Origin: an uncultured Bacteroidota bacterium
GTDB taxonomy: Bacteria; Bacteroidota; Bacteroidia; Chitinophagales; Chitinophagaceae
DNA: 33,935 nt
Assembly (NCBI GenBank): GCA_903887005.1
Contig: CAISOH010000062.1
Span: 1 to 33,935, forward strand
Direction of reading: 5' to 3'
A model generated the notes under the pieces. The model did no database searches. It was not told the DNA's origin and saw nothing but the letters and a program-made list of their open reading frames with translations. Positions 8,810-15,361 of the stretch are shown here, piece after piece. Position 1 is the first letter of the stretch. Each line of letters begins with the position of its first letter. The position numbers and the translations under genes were made by a program.

Positions 8810-8852
8810 ACTATTTTTCTCCCGAAAAACATTTATATTTTACTGCAAAATA

Positions 8853-9359
8853 TTATAAGATATCGCGCTTGTTCTCAAAGCATATCTTAAACCACTCCGT
8901 ATATTTATCCGGATTAGCTTTTATATCCGAGATTAATGCATCAGCACTAATATATTTCCATCCTGAAACTTCTGTAATATCAGGTGTTGGGATCATGTCA
9001 CTTATACCGGTAAACACATGGTCAAATTCATGTTCAACGAGGCCATTTTCCAAATGCGCCTCATATACAAAACTAAACACTTCTTTTAGCTCACACTTCA
9101 ACCCCATTTCTTCATAGAGCCTTCGAACTGCGGCATCATGAACTGTTTCACCTGGCCTTGGATGGCTGCAACAGGTGTTCGTCCACAGGTTTGCGGAATG
9201 GTACTTACCTGCAGCGCGTTGGTGTATTAAAAACTCACCTTTTGAATTATAAATGAAAACAGATATTGCGCGGTGCAGCCGGCCGTCAAGATGGGCCTGC
9301 AACTTTTCCATAACTCCCGTTTCATTATCCTGTTCATCAACTAATACTACATATTCCAT
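8853..9359 (-). CDS. idi: Isopentenyl-diphosphate delta-isomerase, type I
   Basis: 168 residues, close to the usual size. It interconverts isopentenyl and dimethylallyl diphosphate, balancing the precursors for menaquinone, carotenoids and undecaprenyl carriers. The Nudix-like fold shows His23 and His29 metal ligands (QAHLDGRLHRA), the catalytic block WTNTCCSHP (residues 59-67) with Cys64 in the position of E. coli Cys67 and His66 as ligand, the Nudix helix RRLYEEMGL (79-87), and the second acidic site EHEFDHVF (Glu109, Glu111). All key residues are present. It is transcribed divergently from ribD from its own -7 box. Confidence 0.95.
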   Translation of the reverse strand: MEYVVLVDEQDNETGVMEKLQAHLDGRLHRAISVFIYNSKGEFLIHQRAAGKYHSANLWTNTCCSHPRPGETVHDAAVRRLYEEMGLKCELKEVFSFVYEAHLENGLVEHEFDHVFTGISDMIPTPDITEVSGWKYISADALISDIKANPDKYTEWFKICFENKRDIL

Positions 9360-9382
9360 TGCGAATAGTGTTGTTCTTTAAA

Positions 9383-9416
9383 CAAAGATACAAAACATAA
9401 AGAAGTCTATAAACAA
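9383..9416 (-). promoter_or_regulatory. Promoter of idi
   Basis: Minus-strand TATCTTTG (9390-9383) is a perfect TAnnTTTG -7 box. TTG (9416-9414) lies 23 bp upstream as a candidate -33 element. The start codon of idi is 24 bases past the box. Confidence 0.65.
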
Positions 9417-9485
9417 GTATATGTTCTTATAGTCAGTGTGATGGGGTGGCCGGATTTCAGGCGTTTTAACTAATTTCACAACCTG

Positions 9486-10556
9486 ATGGGCCACGAAATA
9501 TTCATGCAACGCTGCCTTGAGCTCGCTCAAATGGCTAAAGGCAATACTGCTCCAAATCCTATGGTGGGCGCAGTTTTGGTTCATAATGAGCGCACCATCG
9601 GAGAAGGCTGGCATCACTATTATGGAGCAGACCATGCAGAGGTGAATTGCCTTAAAAATGTCGCGGAAGCAGATAAACACCTCATACCGGAAAGTACTAT
9701 GTATGTGAACCTGGAGCCATGCGCTCATTATGGCATTACTCCCCCTTGTGCGGTGCGGTTAGTGGGAGAAAAGGTAAAGAAAGTAATTGTAGCCAATATA
9801 GATCCGTTTGAAAAAGTGAGCGGCATGGGCTTAGAAATATTAACACAGGGCGAAGTAGCAATAAAGACAGGCGTTCTGGAACAGGAAGGTTTGTGGGTCA
9901 ACAGGCGTTTTTTTTGTTTTCACAGGCAAAAGCGGCCATATATAATATTGAAATGGGCCCAAACCAATAATGGTTTTATAGCGCCATCTGATAAAAGCCG
10001 TTTGCAGATTACCTGCAATGATAGCCGGAAACTGGTGCATAAATGGCGTACGGAAGAAGCTGCAATAATGGTGGGCACTACAACAGCGCTTAACGACAAT
10101 CCACAGCTTACCGCACGCCTGCATGAAGGAAAACAGCCGCTTCGTATTGTTCTTGACCGTAAGCTTCGATTGCCGCATACACATCATGTATTCGACAATT
10201 CCGCTGCAACATGGATAATAAATGAACGACAGGAAATGCTTAATGGCAATATCCATTCTGTTCAGTTGACCTTTGATGATACACTGCTTACTCAATTGAT
10301 GAACCGATTATATGCTGCAAAGATTTTGTCTGTGATTGTTGAAGGCGGAGCGGTTTTATTAAATAGTTTTATAAGAATGGGATTGTGGGATGAAGCACGG
10401 ATATTTACGGGCGATGTTTTTTTGCATGATGGTATTTCAGCGCCACATTTGGAAAATGAAGATCCTGCATTCACTACAGATAAGGGAAGCGATAGCTTAC
10501 AGGTATTTGTAAATAAAAACTGTGCATATCATTATATAAAGGGTATGGAATTATAA
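9486..10556 (+). CDS. ribD: Bifunctional riboflavin biosynthesis deaminase/reductase
   Basis: 356 residues, normal for RibD. The N-terminal deaminase domain (about 1-145) has the zinc site His50-Ala-Glu52 (GADHAEVNCL) and the second motif with Cys79 and Cys88 (EPCAHYGITPPCA), plus the substrate block NTAPNPMVGAV (20-30). The C-terminal reductase domain (about 150-356) carries RPYIILKWAQTNNGFIA, EEAAIMVGTTTALNDNPQLTAR and the NADPH-binding VEGGAVLLNSF. It performs two consecutive steps from the GTP-cyclohydrolase product toward 5-amino-6-ribitylaminouracil. The ATG at 9486 fits the family start. It leads a plus-strand cluster in which the next gene begins 11 bases after its stop. I see no FMN riboswitch upstream. 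Confidence 0.96.
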   Translation: MGHEIFMQRCLELAQMAKGNTAPNPMVGAVLVHNERTIGEGWHHYYGADHAEVNCLKNVAEADKHLIPESTMYVNLEPCAHYGITPPCAVRLVGEKVKKVIVANIDPFEKVSGMGLEILTQGEVAIKTGVLEQEGLWVNRRFFCFHRQKRPYIILKWAQTNNGFIAPSDKSRLQITCNDSRKLVHKWRTEEAAIMVGTTTALNDNPQLTARLHEGKQPLRIVLDRKLRLPHTHHVFDNSAATWIINERQEMLNGNIHSVQLTFDDTLLTQLMNRLYAAKILSVIVEGGAVLLNSFIRMGLWDEARIFTGDVFLHDGISAPHLENEDPAFTTDKGSDSLQVFVNKNCAYHYIKGMEL

Positions 10557-10567
10557 ATTGACCGGAA

Positions 10568-11437
10568 ATGTTTTACCTGCTTGCTACTATTTTGCTCAAT
10601 GTTGTTATCTCTGCAATTTTTAAATTATTTCCAAAGTATAAAATAGATACACTACAAGCTATAGTAACTAATTATTGTGTTTGCGTAATAACAGGAAGCG
10701 TCTTTATCGGCCATATGCCATTCAGCGCTTCTGTAGTTCATGAGGCATGGCTTCCGTGGGCATTACTAATGGGTTTGGGGTTCATTTGTATATTAAATCT
10801 TCTGGGTTACAGCACCCGTATTGATGGTATTACCACAACTGTCATAGCAAATAAACTTTCGTTGGTAATACCGGCTGTGTTTTCTGTTTTTTTATATGGA
10901 GACCGGGTAGGTATTGGAAAAGTTGTTGGAATAGCGCTTGCATTCCCTGCGGTGTATCTTACTGCGCGTGTAAAAGGAGATGACAACAAACACCAGAACC
11001 TTTTTTGGCCGGCAATATTATTTATAGGAGGGGGCTTGCTGGATACATTGATGAAGTATGTGCAATTTCACTTTCTCACATCAAACGAATCACAGGCTCT
11101 TTATTCTATCTTTTGTTTTGCAACTGCGGGTACCATAGGTATTATACTTGTAACAGTATTGCTGCTGCTTAAAAAGATTGAATTTCATTGGCGGAATATT
11201 GTTGCCGGAATATGCATGGGCATACCTAATTATTTTTCTATTTACTATCTTATCCGAATGTTGAACAGTAACTTTCTGCAAAGTTCGGCTGCTATACCAA
11301 TACTCAATATTGGCATATTGGTAGCGTCTGCACTGACAGCAATTTTATTATTCAGGGAAAAAGCAAATGTTTTGCGCATTATAGGGTTAGTATTGTCTGT
11401 TATCGCTATTTTGCTAATTGCATTCGGGGATAAGTGA
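10568..11437 (+). CDS. DMT-superfamily (EamA-like) permease
   Basis: 289 residues that are almost wholly hydrophobic, with about ten membrane segments in two similar halves. The helix near 98-135 (LSLVIPAVFSVFLYGDRVGIGKVVGIALA) and the last helix pair (ILNIGILVASALTAILLFREKANVLRIIGL) show the repeated pattern of EamA units, in which a 'glutamate or aspartate then basic' turn joins the last two helices of each half. It should be an inner-membrane exporter or importer of a small metabolite. Sitting 11 bases after ribD suggests cotranscription, but nothing in the sequence proves it moves a flavin. Confidence 0.8.
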   Translation: MFYLLATILLNVVISAIFKLFPKYKIDTLQAIVTNYCVCVITGSVFIGHMPFSASVVHEAWLPWALLMGLGFICILNLLGYSTRIDGITTTVIANKLSLVIPAVFSVFLYGDRVGIGKVVGIALAFPAVYLTARVKGDDNKHQNLFWPAILFIGGGLLDTLMKYVQFHFLTSNESQALYSIFCFATAGTIGIILVTVLLLLKKIEFHWRNIVAGICMGIPNYFSIYYLIRMLNSNFLQSSAAIPILNIGILVASALTAILLFREKANVLRIIGLVLSVIAILLIAFGDK

Positions 11438-11449
11438 AGTTAGTAATAA

Positions 11450-11480
11450 GATGTGCCATACTTTTAAAGTGTGGCACATC
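11450..11480. other. Long intergenic hairpin before the YigZ gene
   Basis: Arms gatgtgcca (11450-11458) and tggcacatc (11472-11480) pair perfectly. After a T-G wobble the inner acttt/aaagt (11460-11464 and 11466-11470) extends the pairing, giving about 15 pairs around a tiny loop. It lies 12 bases after the permease stop and 16 bases before the chosen YigZ ATG. There is no T-run, so it is more likely a processing or stability element, or a repeat remnant, than an intrinsic terminator. Confidence 0.55.
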
Positions 11481-11496
11481 TACCAAAAGAAAACTA

Positions 11497-12114
11497 ATGG
11501 GAGATATAAATAAATATACCACCATAGATGCAAATGGTACCGGTGATTTCCGGGACAGGGGCAGCAAGTTTCTGGCTTATGCCTATCCTATACAAACAAC
11601 CCAGGATGTAAAAGATTTGCTGCATGCCTTGAAGAAAGAACATCCGAAGGCAGTGCATCATTGTTATGCTTACCGCATTGGGATGGATGGGACCCAATTC
11701 AGGGCCAATGATGACGGAGAGCCTTCCGGCAGTGCAGGCAAGCCTATAATGGGACAGATAGACAGTTTGGGGCTTACCAATGTATTGGTAGTTGTGGTGC
11801 GGTATTGGGGCGGTTCATTACTTGGCGTACCGGGATTGATAAACGCTTACAAAACAGCTACTGCACAGGCGCTTTCAGGTGTTCCAAAAACAGAAAAATG
11901 GATAGAGAACTTGTTTGATATTGAATTTGATTATCCAGCCATCGGTGAAGTGCTCTACCTGCTGAAACAAAGCGAGGCGACCATTTACAAACAAGACCTG
12001 CAACTATTCTGTTCTGTAAAAGCAGGTATCCCGCGCTTAAATAGTGATGCTTATGTGAAAAGACTTTCGGAAATTCGGGGAGTGAAAATTAATATTTCTA
12101 AGCAGCCAGATTAA
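11497..12114 (+). CDS. YigZ/IMPACT family protein (UPF0029)
   Basis: 205 residues from the ATG at 11497. Diagnostic blocks of the IMPACT domain are present: RGSKFLAYAYPI (about 21-32), HPKAVHHCYAYRIG (49-62), DDGEPSGSAGKPIMGQI (70-86) and VVVVRYWGGSLLGVPGLINAY (97-117), followed by a C-terminal ferredoxin-like domain (about 145-205). The frame is also open from a GTG at 11434, which would overlap the permease stop, but the 21 extra residues do not resemble the family start and run through the hairpin at 11450-11480, so I reject them. Bacterial members are linked to translation or stress regulation, but no biochemical role is firmly established. Confidence 0.88.
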   Translation: MGDINKYTTIDANGTGDFRDRGSKFLAYAYPIQTTQDVKDLLHALKKEHPKAVHHCYAYRIGMDGTQFRANDDGEPSGSAGKPIMGQIDSLGLTNVLVVVVRYWGGSLLGVPGLINAYKTATAQALSGVPKTEKWIENLFDIEFDYPAIGEVLYLLKQSEATIYKQDLQLFCSVKAGIPRLNSDAYVKRLSEIRGVKINISKQPD

Positions 12115-12122
12115 TTACCTTA

Positions 12123-13061
12123 TTGTTATCGACAGAAAAAAATACACATTTAATAAAAACTGAAGCCACCCGCCTTGGCTTTATGTCATGTGGCATAGCT
12201 AAAGCTGTGCAGCTTGATGAGGATGCATCGAGACTGGAAAAATGGCTGGAGAAAGGCCACAACAGCGGGATGCAATACATGGAACGTTATTTTGATTTAC
12301 GTATTGACCCTCGAAAATTGGTACCCGGAGCCAAATCTGTTATCACTTTATTACTCAATTATTTTCCATCAGAGCAGCAACAACCGGAACCGCCTAAGAT
12401 TGCGAAATACGCTTACGGGACCGATTACCATTATGTAATCAGGGATAAGCTGAACGAGTTATTGCAGTTTATAAAAGACAATATTGGTGAAGTGACGGGA
12501 AGAGGGTTTGTGGATAGCGCACCGGTATTGGAACGTAGCTGGGCTGTGCGAAGCGGCCTCGGCTGGGTAGGGAAGAATGGTAATGTGCTCACACGCCATT
12601 CAGGTTCCTTTTTTTTTATCGCTACATTGATAACTGACCTCGGCTTAGTAGCTGATGCACCGTTTGCTACCAACCATTGCGGTACATGCACCCGGTGTAT
12701 AGATGCCTGCCCAACACAGGCCATTCTTTCCCCAAAAGAAATTGATGCAGGGAAGTGTATATCCTACCTAACCATAGAATTAAAGGACGCATTAATTCCT
12801 TCTGAATTTCACAGCAAAATGGAGGGTTGGATGTTTGGCTGCGATATATGCCAGGATGTATGCCCATGGAACCGGTTCTCCAAAGAAAATGCAGAGCCTT
12901 ATTTTACCCCGATACCGGAAATATTAAACCTTTCCTTACGGGAATGGGAAGTAATGACAGAAGAAACTTTCAATAAATTTTTCAAAAATTCTCCATTGAA
13001 AAGAGCAAAATGGAAGGGGATACAGAGGAATATTAAGGCGATAAAATGTGATGGAATGTGA
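12123..13061 (+). CDS. queG: Epoxyqueuosine reductase
   Basis: 312 residues, shorter than E. coli QueG (379) because the C-terminal HEAT-like part is missing, as in many Bacteroidota. It catalyses the last step of queuosine formation in tRNA, reducing epoxyqueuosine with cobalamin and two [4Fe-4S] clusters. Visible features are the catalytic-acid block VDSAPVLERSWA (Asp131), SGLGWVGKNGN (144-154), cluster motif CGTCTRCIDACP (Cys186, 189, 192, 196), Cys212, and GCDICQDVCPWN (Cys240, 243, 247). I find no suitable ATG before residue 21, so the TTG at 12123, 8 bases after the YigZ stop, is the likely start. The last five codons (KCDGM) fall inside a repeat that recurs inverted beyond the Uma2 gene. 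Confidence 0.94.
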   Translation: MLSTEKNTHLIKTEATRLGFMSCGIAKAVQLDEDASRLEKWLEKGHNSGMQYMERYFDLRIDPRKLVPGAKSVITLLLNYFPSEQQQPEPPKIAKYAYGTDYHYVIRDKLNELLQFIKDNIGEVTGRGFVDSAPVLERSWAVRSGLGWVGKNGNVLTRHSGSFFFIATLITDLGLVADAPFATNHCGTCTRCIDACPTQAILSPKEIDAGKCISYLTIELKDALIPSEFHSKMEGWMFGCDICQDVCPWNRFSKENAEPYFTPIPEILNLSLREWEVMTEETFNKFFKNSPLKRAKWKGIQRNIKAIKCDGM

Positions 13062-13064
13062 TGG
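13043..13064. repeat. Left arm of an inverted repeat flanking the Uma2 region
   Basis: Two tandem copies of aatgtgatgg (13045-13054 and 13055-13064), overlapping the end of queG. The reverse complement reappears at 13909-13931 with a single extra base. A related atcacattttttc string occurs in direct orientation at about 13102 and about 13922. Confidence 0.65.
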
Positions 13065-13139
13065 AAAGCGACAATGCATACCCTCATTCTATCATATTCA
13101 ATCACATTTTTTCCAATTGGTTAGATACTGGGTATGTAT

Positions 13140-13209
13140 GATTTACTTGTTTAGTGATTTACTTGTTTAGTGATTTACTTGTTTAGTGATTTACTTGTTT
13201 AGTGATTTA
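13140..13209. repeat. 16-bp tandem repeat, four full copies plus a partial
   Basis: The unit gatttacttgtttagt is repeated without error at 13140-13155, 13156-13171, 13172-13187 and 13188-13203, followed by gattta (13204-13209). There are no spacers, so this is not a CRISPR array. The last full copy encodes, on the minus strand, the final residues and stop codon of the Uma2 gene (stop at 13193-13191). The other copies lie in its 3' untranslated region. Confidence 0.9.
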
Positions 13210-13775
13210 AACAGAGCATCCAGGTCTAATGAAAAGCCGGGTAAAACTGAGGAAGTAACTACATCCCCGGCAACCATCAGGCGGGAAGGCTGATATTTTC
13301 CGTCAATAAGAGTGTAAATAAGGAACGTTTCATTCTGTGGAGATACAATCCAATATTCTGTTACGCCGCCTTGTTCATATACGTCATATTTATTTCGCAT
13401 TTCTTTTGCATTGTTTCCTGGAGAAAGAATTTCAACAACAATATCCGGCGCACCAATACAACCCCTGTCATCTAGTTTGGAATGGTCACAAACCACGCAT
13501 ATGTCTGGTTGCAACACTGTAATAATATCTTTATCATCTTTTGATTTACGGGGGAACCTCACATCAAACGGAGCTACATAAAAATTGCATGGATGATTCT
13601 TTAAAAAAATATAAAGTTCTCCATGTATATACCCAAGCAGAGCCTGATGCATCCGGTTTGGTGCACTCATTTCAAATATCTTTCCCAATATCAGTTCCAC
13701 CCTTTCTTCAAATTGCCATTTGAAGTAATCAGCATAAGTATAAATTTTATTTACATCAAGGTCTGCTAATTTCAT
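13191..13775 (-). CDS. Uma2 family (DUF820) endonuclease-like protein
   Basis: 194 residues with the conserved Uma2 layout: ERVELILGKIFEMSAPNRMHQ (24-44), the strand FYVAPFDVRF, QPDICVVC (89-96) with the active-site Asp, GAPDIVVEILSPGNNAKEMRNKYDVYEQGGVTEYWIV (107-143) carrying the second Asp, the Glu and the Lys of a PD-(D/E)XK-type fold, and a C-terminal SSVLPGFSLDLDALF. The family is very abundant in cyanobacteria and some Bacteroidota. Its biological role is unknown, although the fold predicts nuclease activity. The gene stands alone on the minus strand between plus-strand genes and is bordered by repeats, which suggests it arrived separately. Its last residues (SLNK) come from the 16-bp repeat. 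Confidence 0.88.
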   Translation of the reverse strand: MKLADLDVNKIYTYADYFKWQFEERVELILGKIFEMSAPNRMHQALLGYIHGELYIFLKNHPCNFYVAPFDVRFPRKSKDDKDIITVLQPDICVVCDHSKLDDRGCIGAPDIVVEILSPGNNAKEMRNKYDVYEQGGVTEYWIVSPQNETFLIYTLIDGKYQPSRLMVAGDVVTSSVLPGFSLDLDALFKSLNK

Positions 13776-13807
13776 ACAATATCAGTTTAATGAGCAATTC
13801 TTTAATG

Positions 13808-13835
13808 CAAAAATAGGGTGTTCCTTTTAATTCAA
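13808..13835 (-). promoter_or_regulatory. Promoter of the Uma2 gene
   Basis: Minus-strand TATTTTTG (13815-13808) fits TAnnTTTG, with TTG (13835-13833) 17 bp upstream. The start codon is 33 bases downstream of the box. Confidence 0.6.
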
Positions 13836-13864
13836 ATAATTTGGTTTTGTCCATTCAATAAACC

Positions 13865-13989
13865 ATTCAGCCATTAAAGAATAATCTGCGGCAATGTGCG
13901 ACCACATTCCATCACATTGCCATCACATTTTTTCACATTAATTATGGCAATGAGCTATTGAGAAATTCAGCCATTAAAGAATTATCTTT
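13865..13989. repeat. Direct repeat copies 100 bp apart
   Basis: attcagccattaaagaat and the following bases occur at 13865-13887 and again at 13965-13987, 22 of 23 positions identical and exactly 100 bp apart. The second copy runs into the intact -7 box TATCTTTG of the aminotransferase gene. The first runs into a decayed version (aatctgcgg). The intervening 77 bp holds the right arm of the inverted repeat. Confidence 0.75.
13909..13931. repeat. Right arm of the inverted repeat flanking the Uma2 region
   Basis: ccatcacatt-g-ccatcacattt is the reverse complement of 13043-13064 except for one inserted base. With the left arm it brackets about 0.84 kb that contains only the Uma2 gene, its promoter and its 3' tandem repeat. 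Confidence 0.6.
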
Positions 13990-13990
13990 G
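13983..13990 (+). promoter_or_regulatory. -7 box abutting the aminotransferase start
   Basis: TATCTTTG is a perfect TAnnTTTG -7 box only four bases before the ATG at 13995. If transcription starts at the usual distance from the box, the message would be leaderless or nearly so. Confidence 0.6.
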
Positions 13991-13994
13991 CGCC

Positions 13995-15188
13995 ATGCCG
14001 GTAATATCACATCGTGGCGCGCTGATGCCGCCTTCTCCCATTCGTAAATTAGTTCCGTTTGCTGACGCTGCAAAGAAAAGAGGCGTTAAGGTTTATCACC
14101 TCAATATAGGTCAGCCAGATATAGAAACACCACAGGCAATACTTGACGCTGTGCGCCATACCAATATGAAGGTGTTGGAATACAGCCCCAGTGCAGGTTT
14201 TGAAAGTTATCGTAAAAAGCTTGTGGAATACTATAAACGTAATGATATTAATGTTACATCTAACCAGATAATCGTTACTACAGGAGGCTCCGAAGCCATC
14301 ATGTTTGCCATCATGAGTTGCCTGGACCCTGGCGATGAAATCATCATCCCGGAACCTTTTTATGCCAACTATAATGGTTTTGCTACCAGTTCAGGTGTTA
14401 AAGTTGTACCTATTCCATCTGGCATTGATAATGGTTTTGCTTTGCCCTCCATAGAAAGCTTTGAGAAAGCCGTTACCACACGTACCAAAGCCATTATGAT
14501 CTGTAATCCGAATAACCCAACTGGTTATTTATATAGCATTGAAGAGCTTAATGTGCTTAAGGAAATTTGTTTAAAGCATGAACTGTTCCTGTTCAGTGAT
14601 GAAGCATACCGTGAATTCTGCTATGATGGCAAAAAACACACATCAGTCCTGTCACTTCACGGATTGGAAGAACATGCTATCCTCCTGGATACCATTTCCA
14701 AAAGATATAGTGCATGTGGCGGGCGTATTGGGGCTTTTGTTACACGTAATCAACATGTACTGGATGCTGCAATGAAATTCGCACAGGCGCGTCTCAGCCC
14801 ACCAACGTTCGCACAAATATTAGGGGAGGCAGCGGTGGATTTACCCGCAAATTATTTTGATGAGGTCCATGCGGAATACACTTCCCGTCGCGACTTGCTC
14901 GTAAAACGTCTTAAAGCAATTCCAGGAGTGAAATGCCCGCTACCGGGAGGCGCATTTTATGCTATGGCACAATTGCCTGTTGCCGACAGCGAAAAATTCT
15001 GTCAATGGCTGCTGGAAGGTTTTTCTTACAACGGAGCAACTGTAATGATGGCCCCTGCCGCAGGTTTTTATGCAACACCCGGCAAGGGTAAAAATGAAGT
15101 TCGCCTGGCTTATGTGCTCAATAAAGACGATATAAATGCTGCAATGGATTGCCTGGAAGTAGCACTGAAGGAATATAAAACGGCATAA
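13995..15188 (+). CDS. PLP-dependent aminotransferase, class I/II
   Basis: 397 residues with the fold-type I aminotransferase landmarks in order: NIGQPDIETP (37-46), the cofactor-binding TTGGSEAI (95-102), NPNNPTG (171-177) where Asn contacts PLP, SDEAYREF (201-208) with Asp202 and Tyr205, the Schiff-base lysine Lys236 in SKRYSACGGRIG, and the substrate-carboxylate Arg near the C-terminus (NEVRLAYV). It resembles aspartate and aromatic aminotransferases of the I-gamma subgroup, but the substrate cannot be fixed from the sequence. The ATG at 13995 retains the family-like N-terminus. A second ATG at 14025 (Met11) is the alternative if a 5' leader is required. It is followed by 173 bases without an evident terminator. 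Confidence 0.9.
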   Translation: MPVISHRGALMPPSPIRKLVPFADAAKKRGVKVYHLNIGQPDIETPQAILDAVRHTNMKVLEYSPSAGFESYRKKLVEYYKRNDINVTSNQIIVTTGGSEAIMFAIMSCLDPGDEIIIPEPFYANYNGFATSSGVKVVPIPSGIDNGFALPSIESFEKAVTTRTKAIMICNPNNPTGYLYSIEELNVLKEICLKHELFLFSDEAYREFCYDGKKHTSVLSLHGLEEHAILLDTISKRYSACGGRIGAFVTRNQHVLDAAMKFAQARLSPPTFAQILGEAAVDLPANYFDEVHAEYTSRRDLLVKRLKAIPGVKCPLPGGAFYAMAQLPVADSEKFCQWLLEGFSYNGATVMMAPAAGFYATPGKGKNEVRLAYVLNKDDINAAMDCLEVALKEYKTA

Positions 15189-15361
15189 AACAATATTTGC
15201 TTTCAGTGACTTATTTTGATAAGCGGCTTTCATTTAGTTGCTTAATTTGCATTTTATATTTAAAAAATGGTATATTCACATGTTTTCAAAAAAATAATCA
15301 ATACTGAATGAAGACGTAATACAGGAATATTTTTATTAATTACAATGTCAATAAAGTAATT

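Noticed and set aside
9421-9485. FMN riboswitch upstream of ribD
   Set aside because: The 126-bp divergent intergenic region is too short and lacks the conserved RFN blocks (agggcg, gatyyg-type segments).
9378-9728. 116-residue minus-strand open frame antisense to the start of ribD
   Set aside because: It overlaps the RibD zinc-site coding region and the idi promoter and has no recognisable content.
11434-11496. GTG-initiated N-terminal extension of the YigZ protein overlapping the permease stop
   Set aside because: The extra 21 residues are unlike the family start and are encoded by the hairpin sequence. The ATG at 11497 gives the canonical protein.
13140-13209. CRISPR-like array
   Set aside because: The 16-bp units abut with no spacers and there are no cas genes, so it is a simple tandem repeat.
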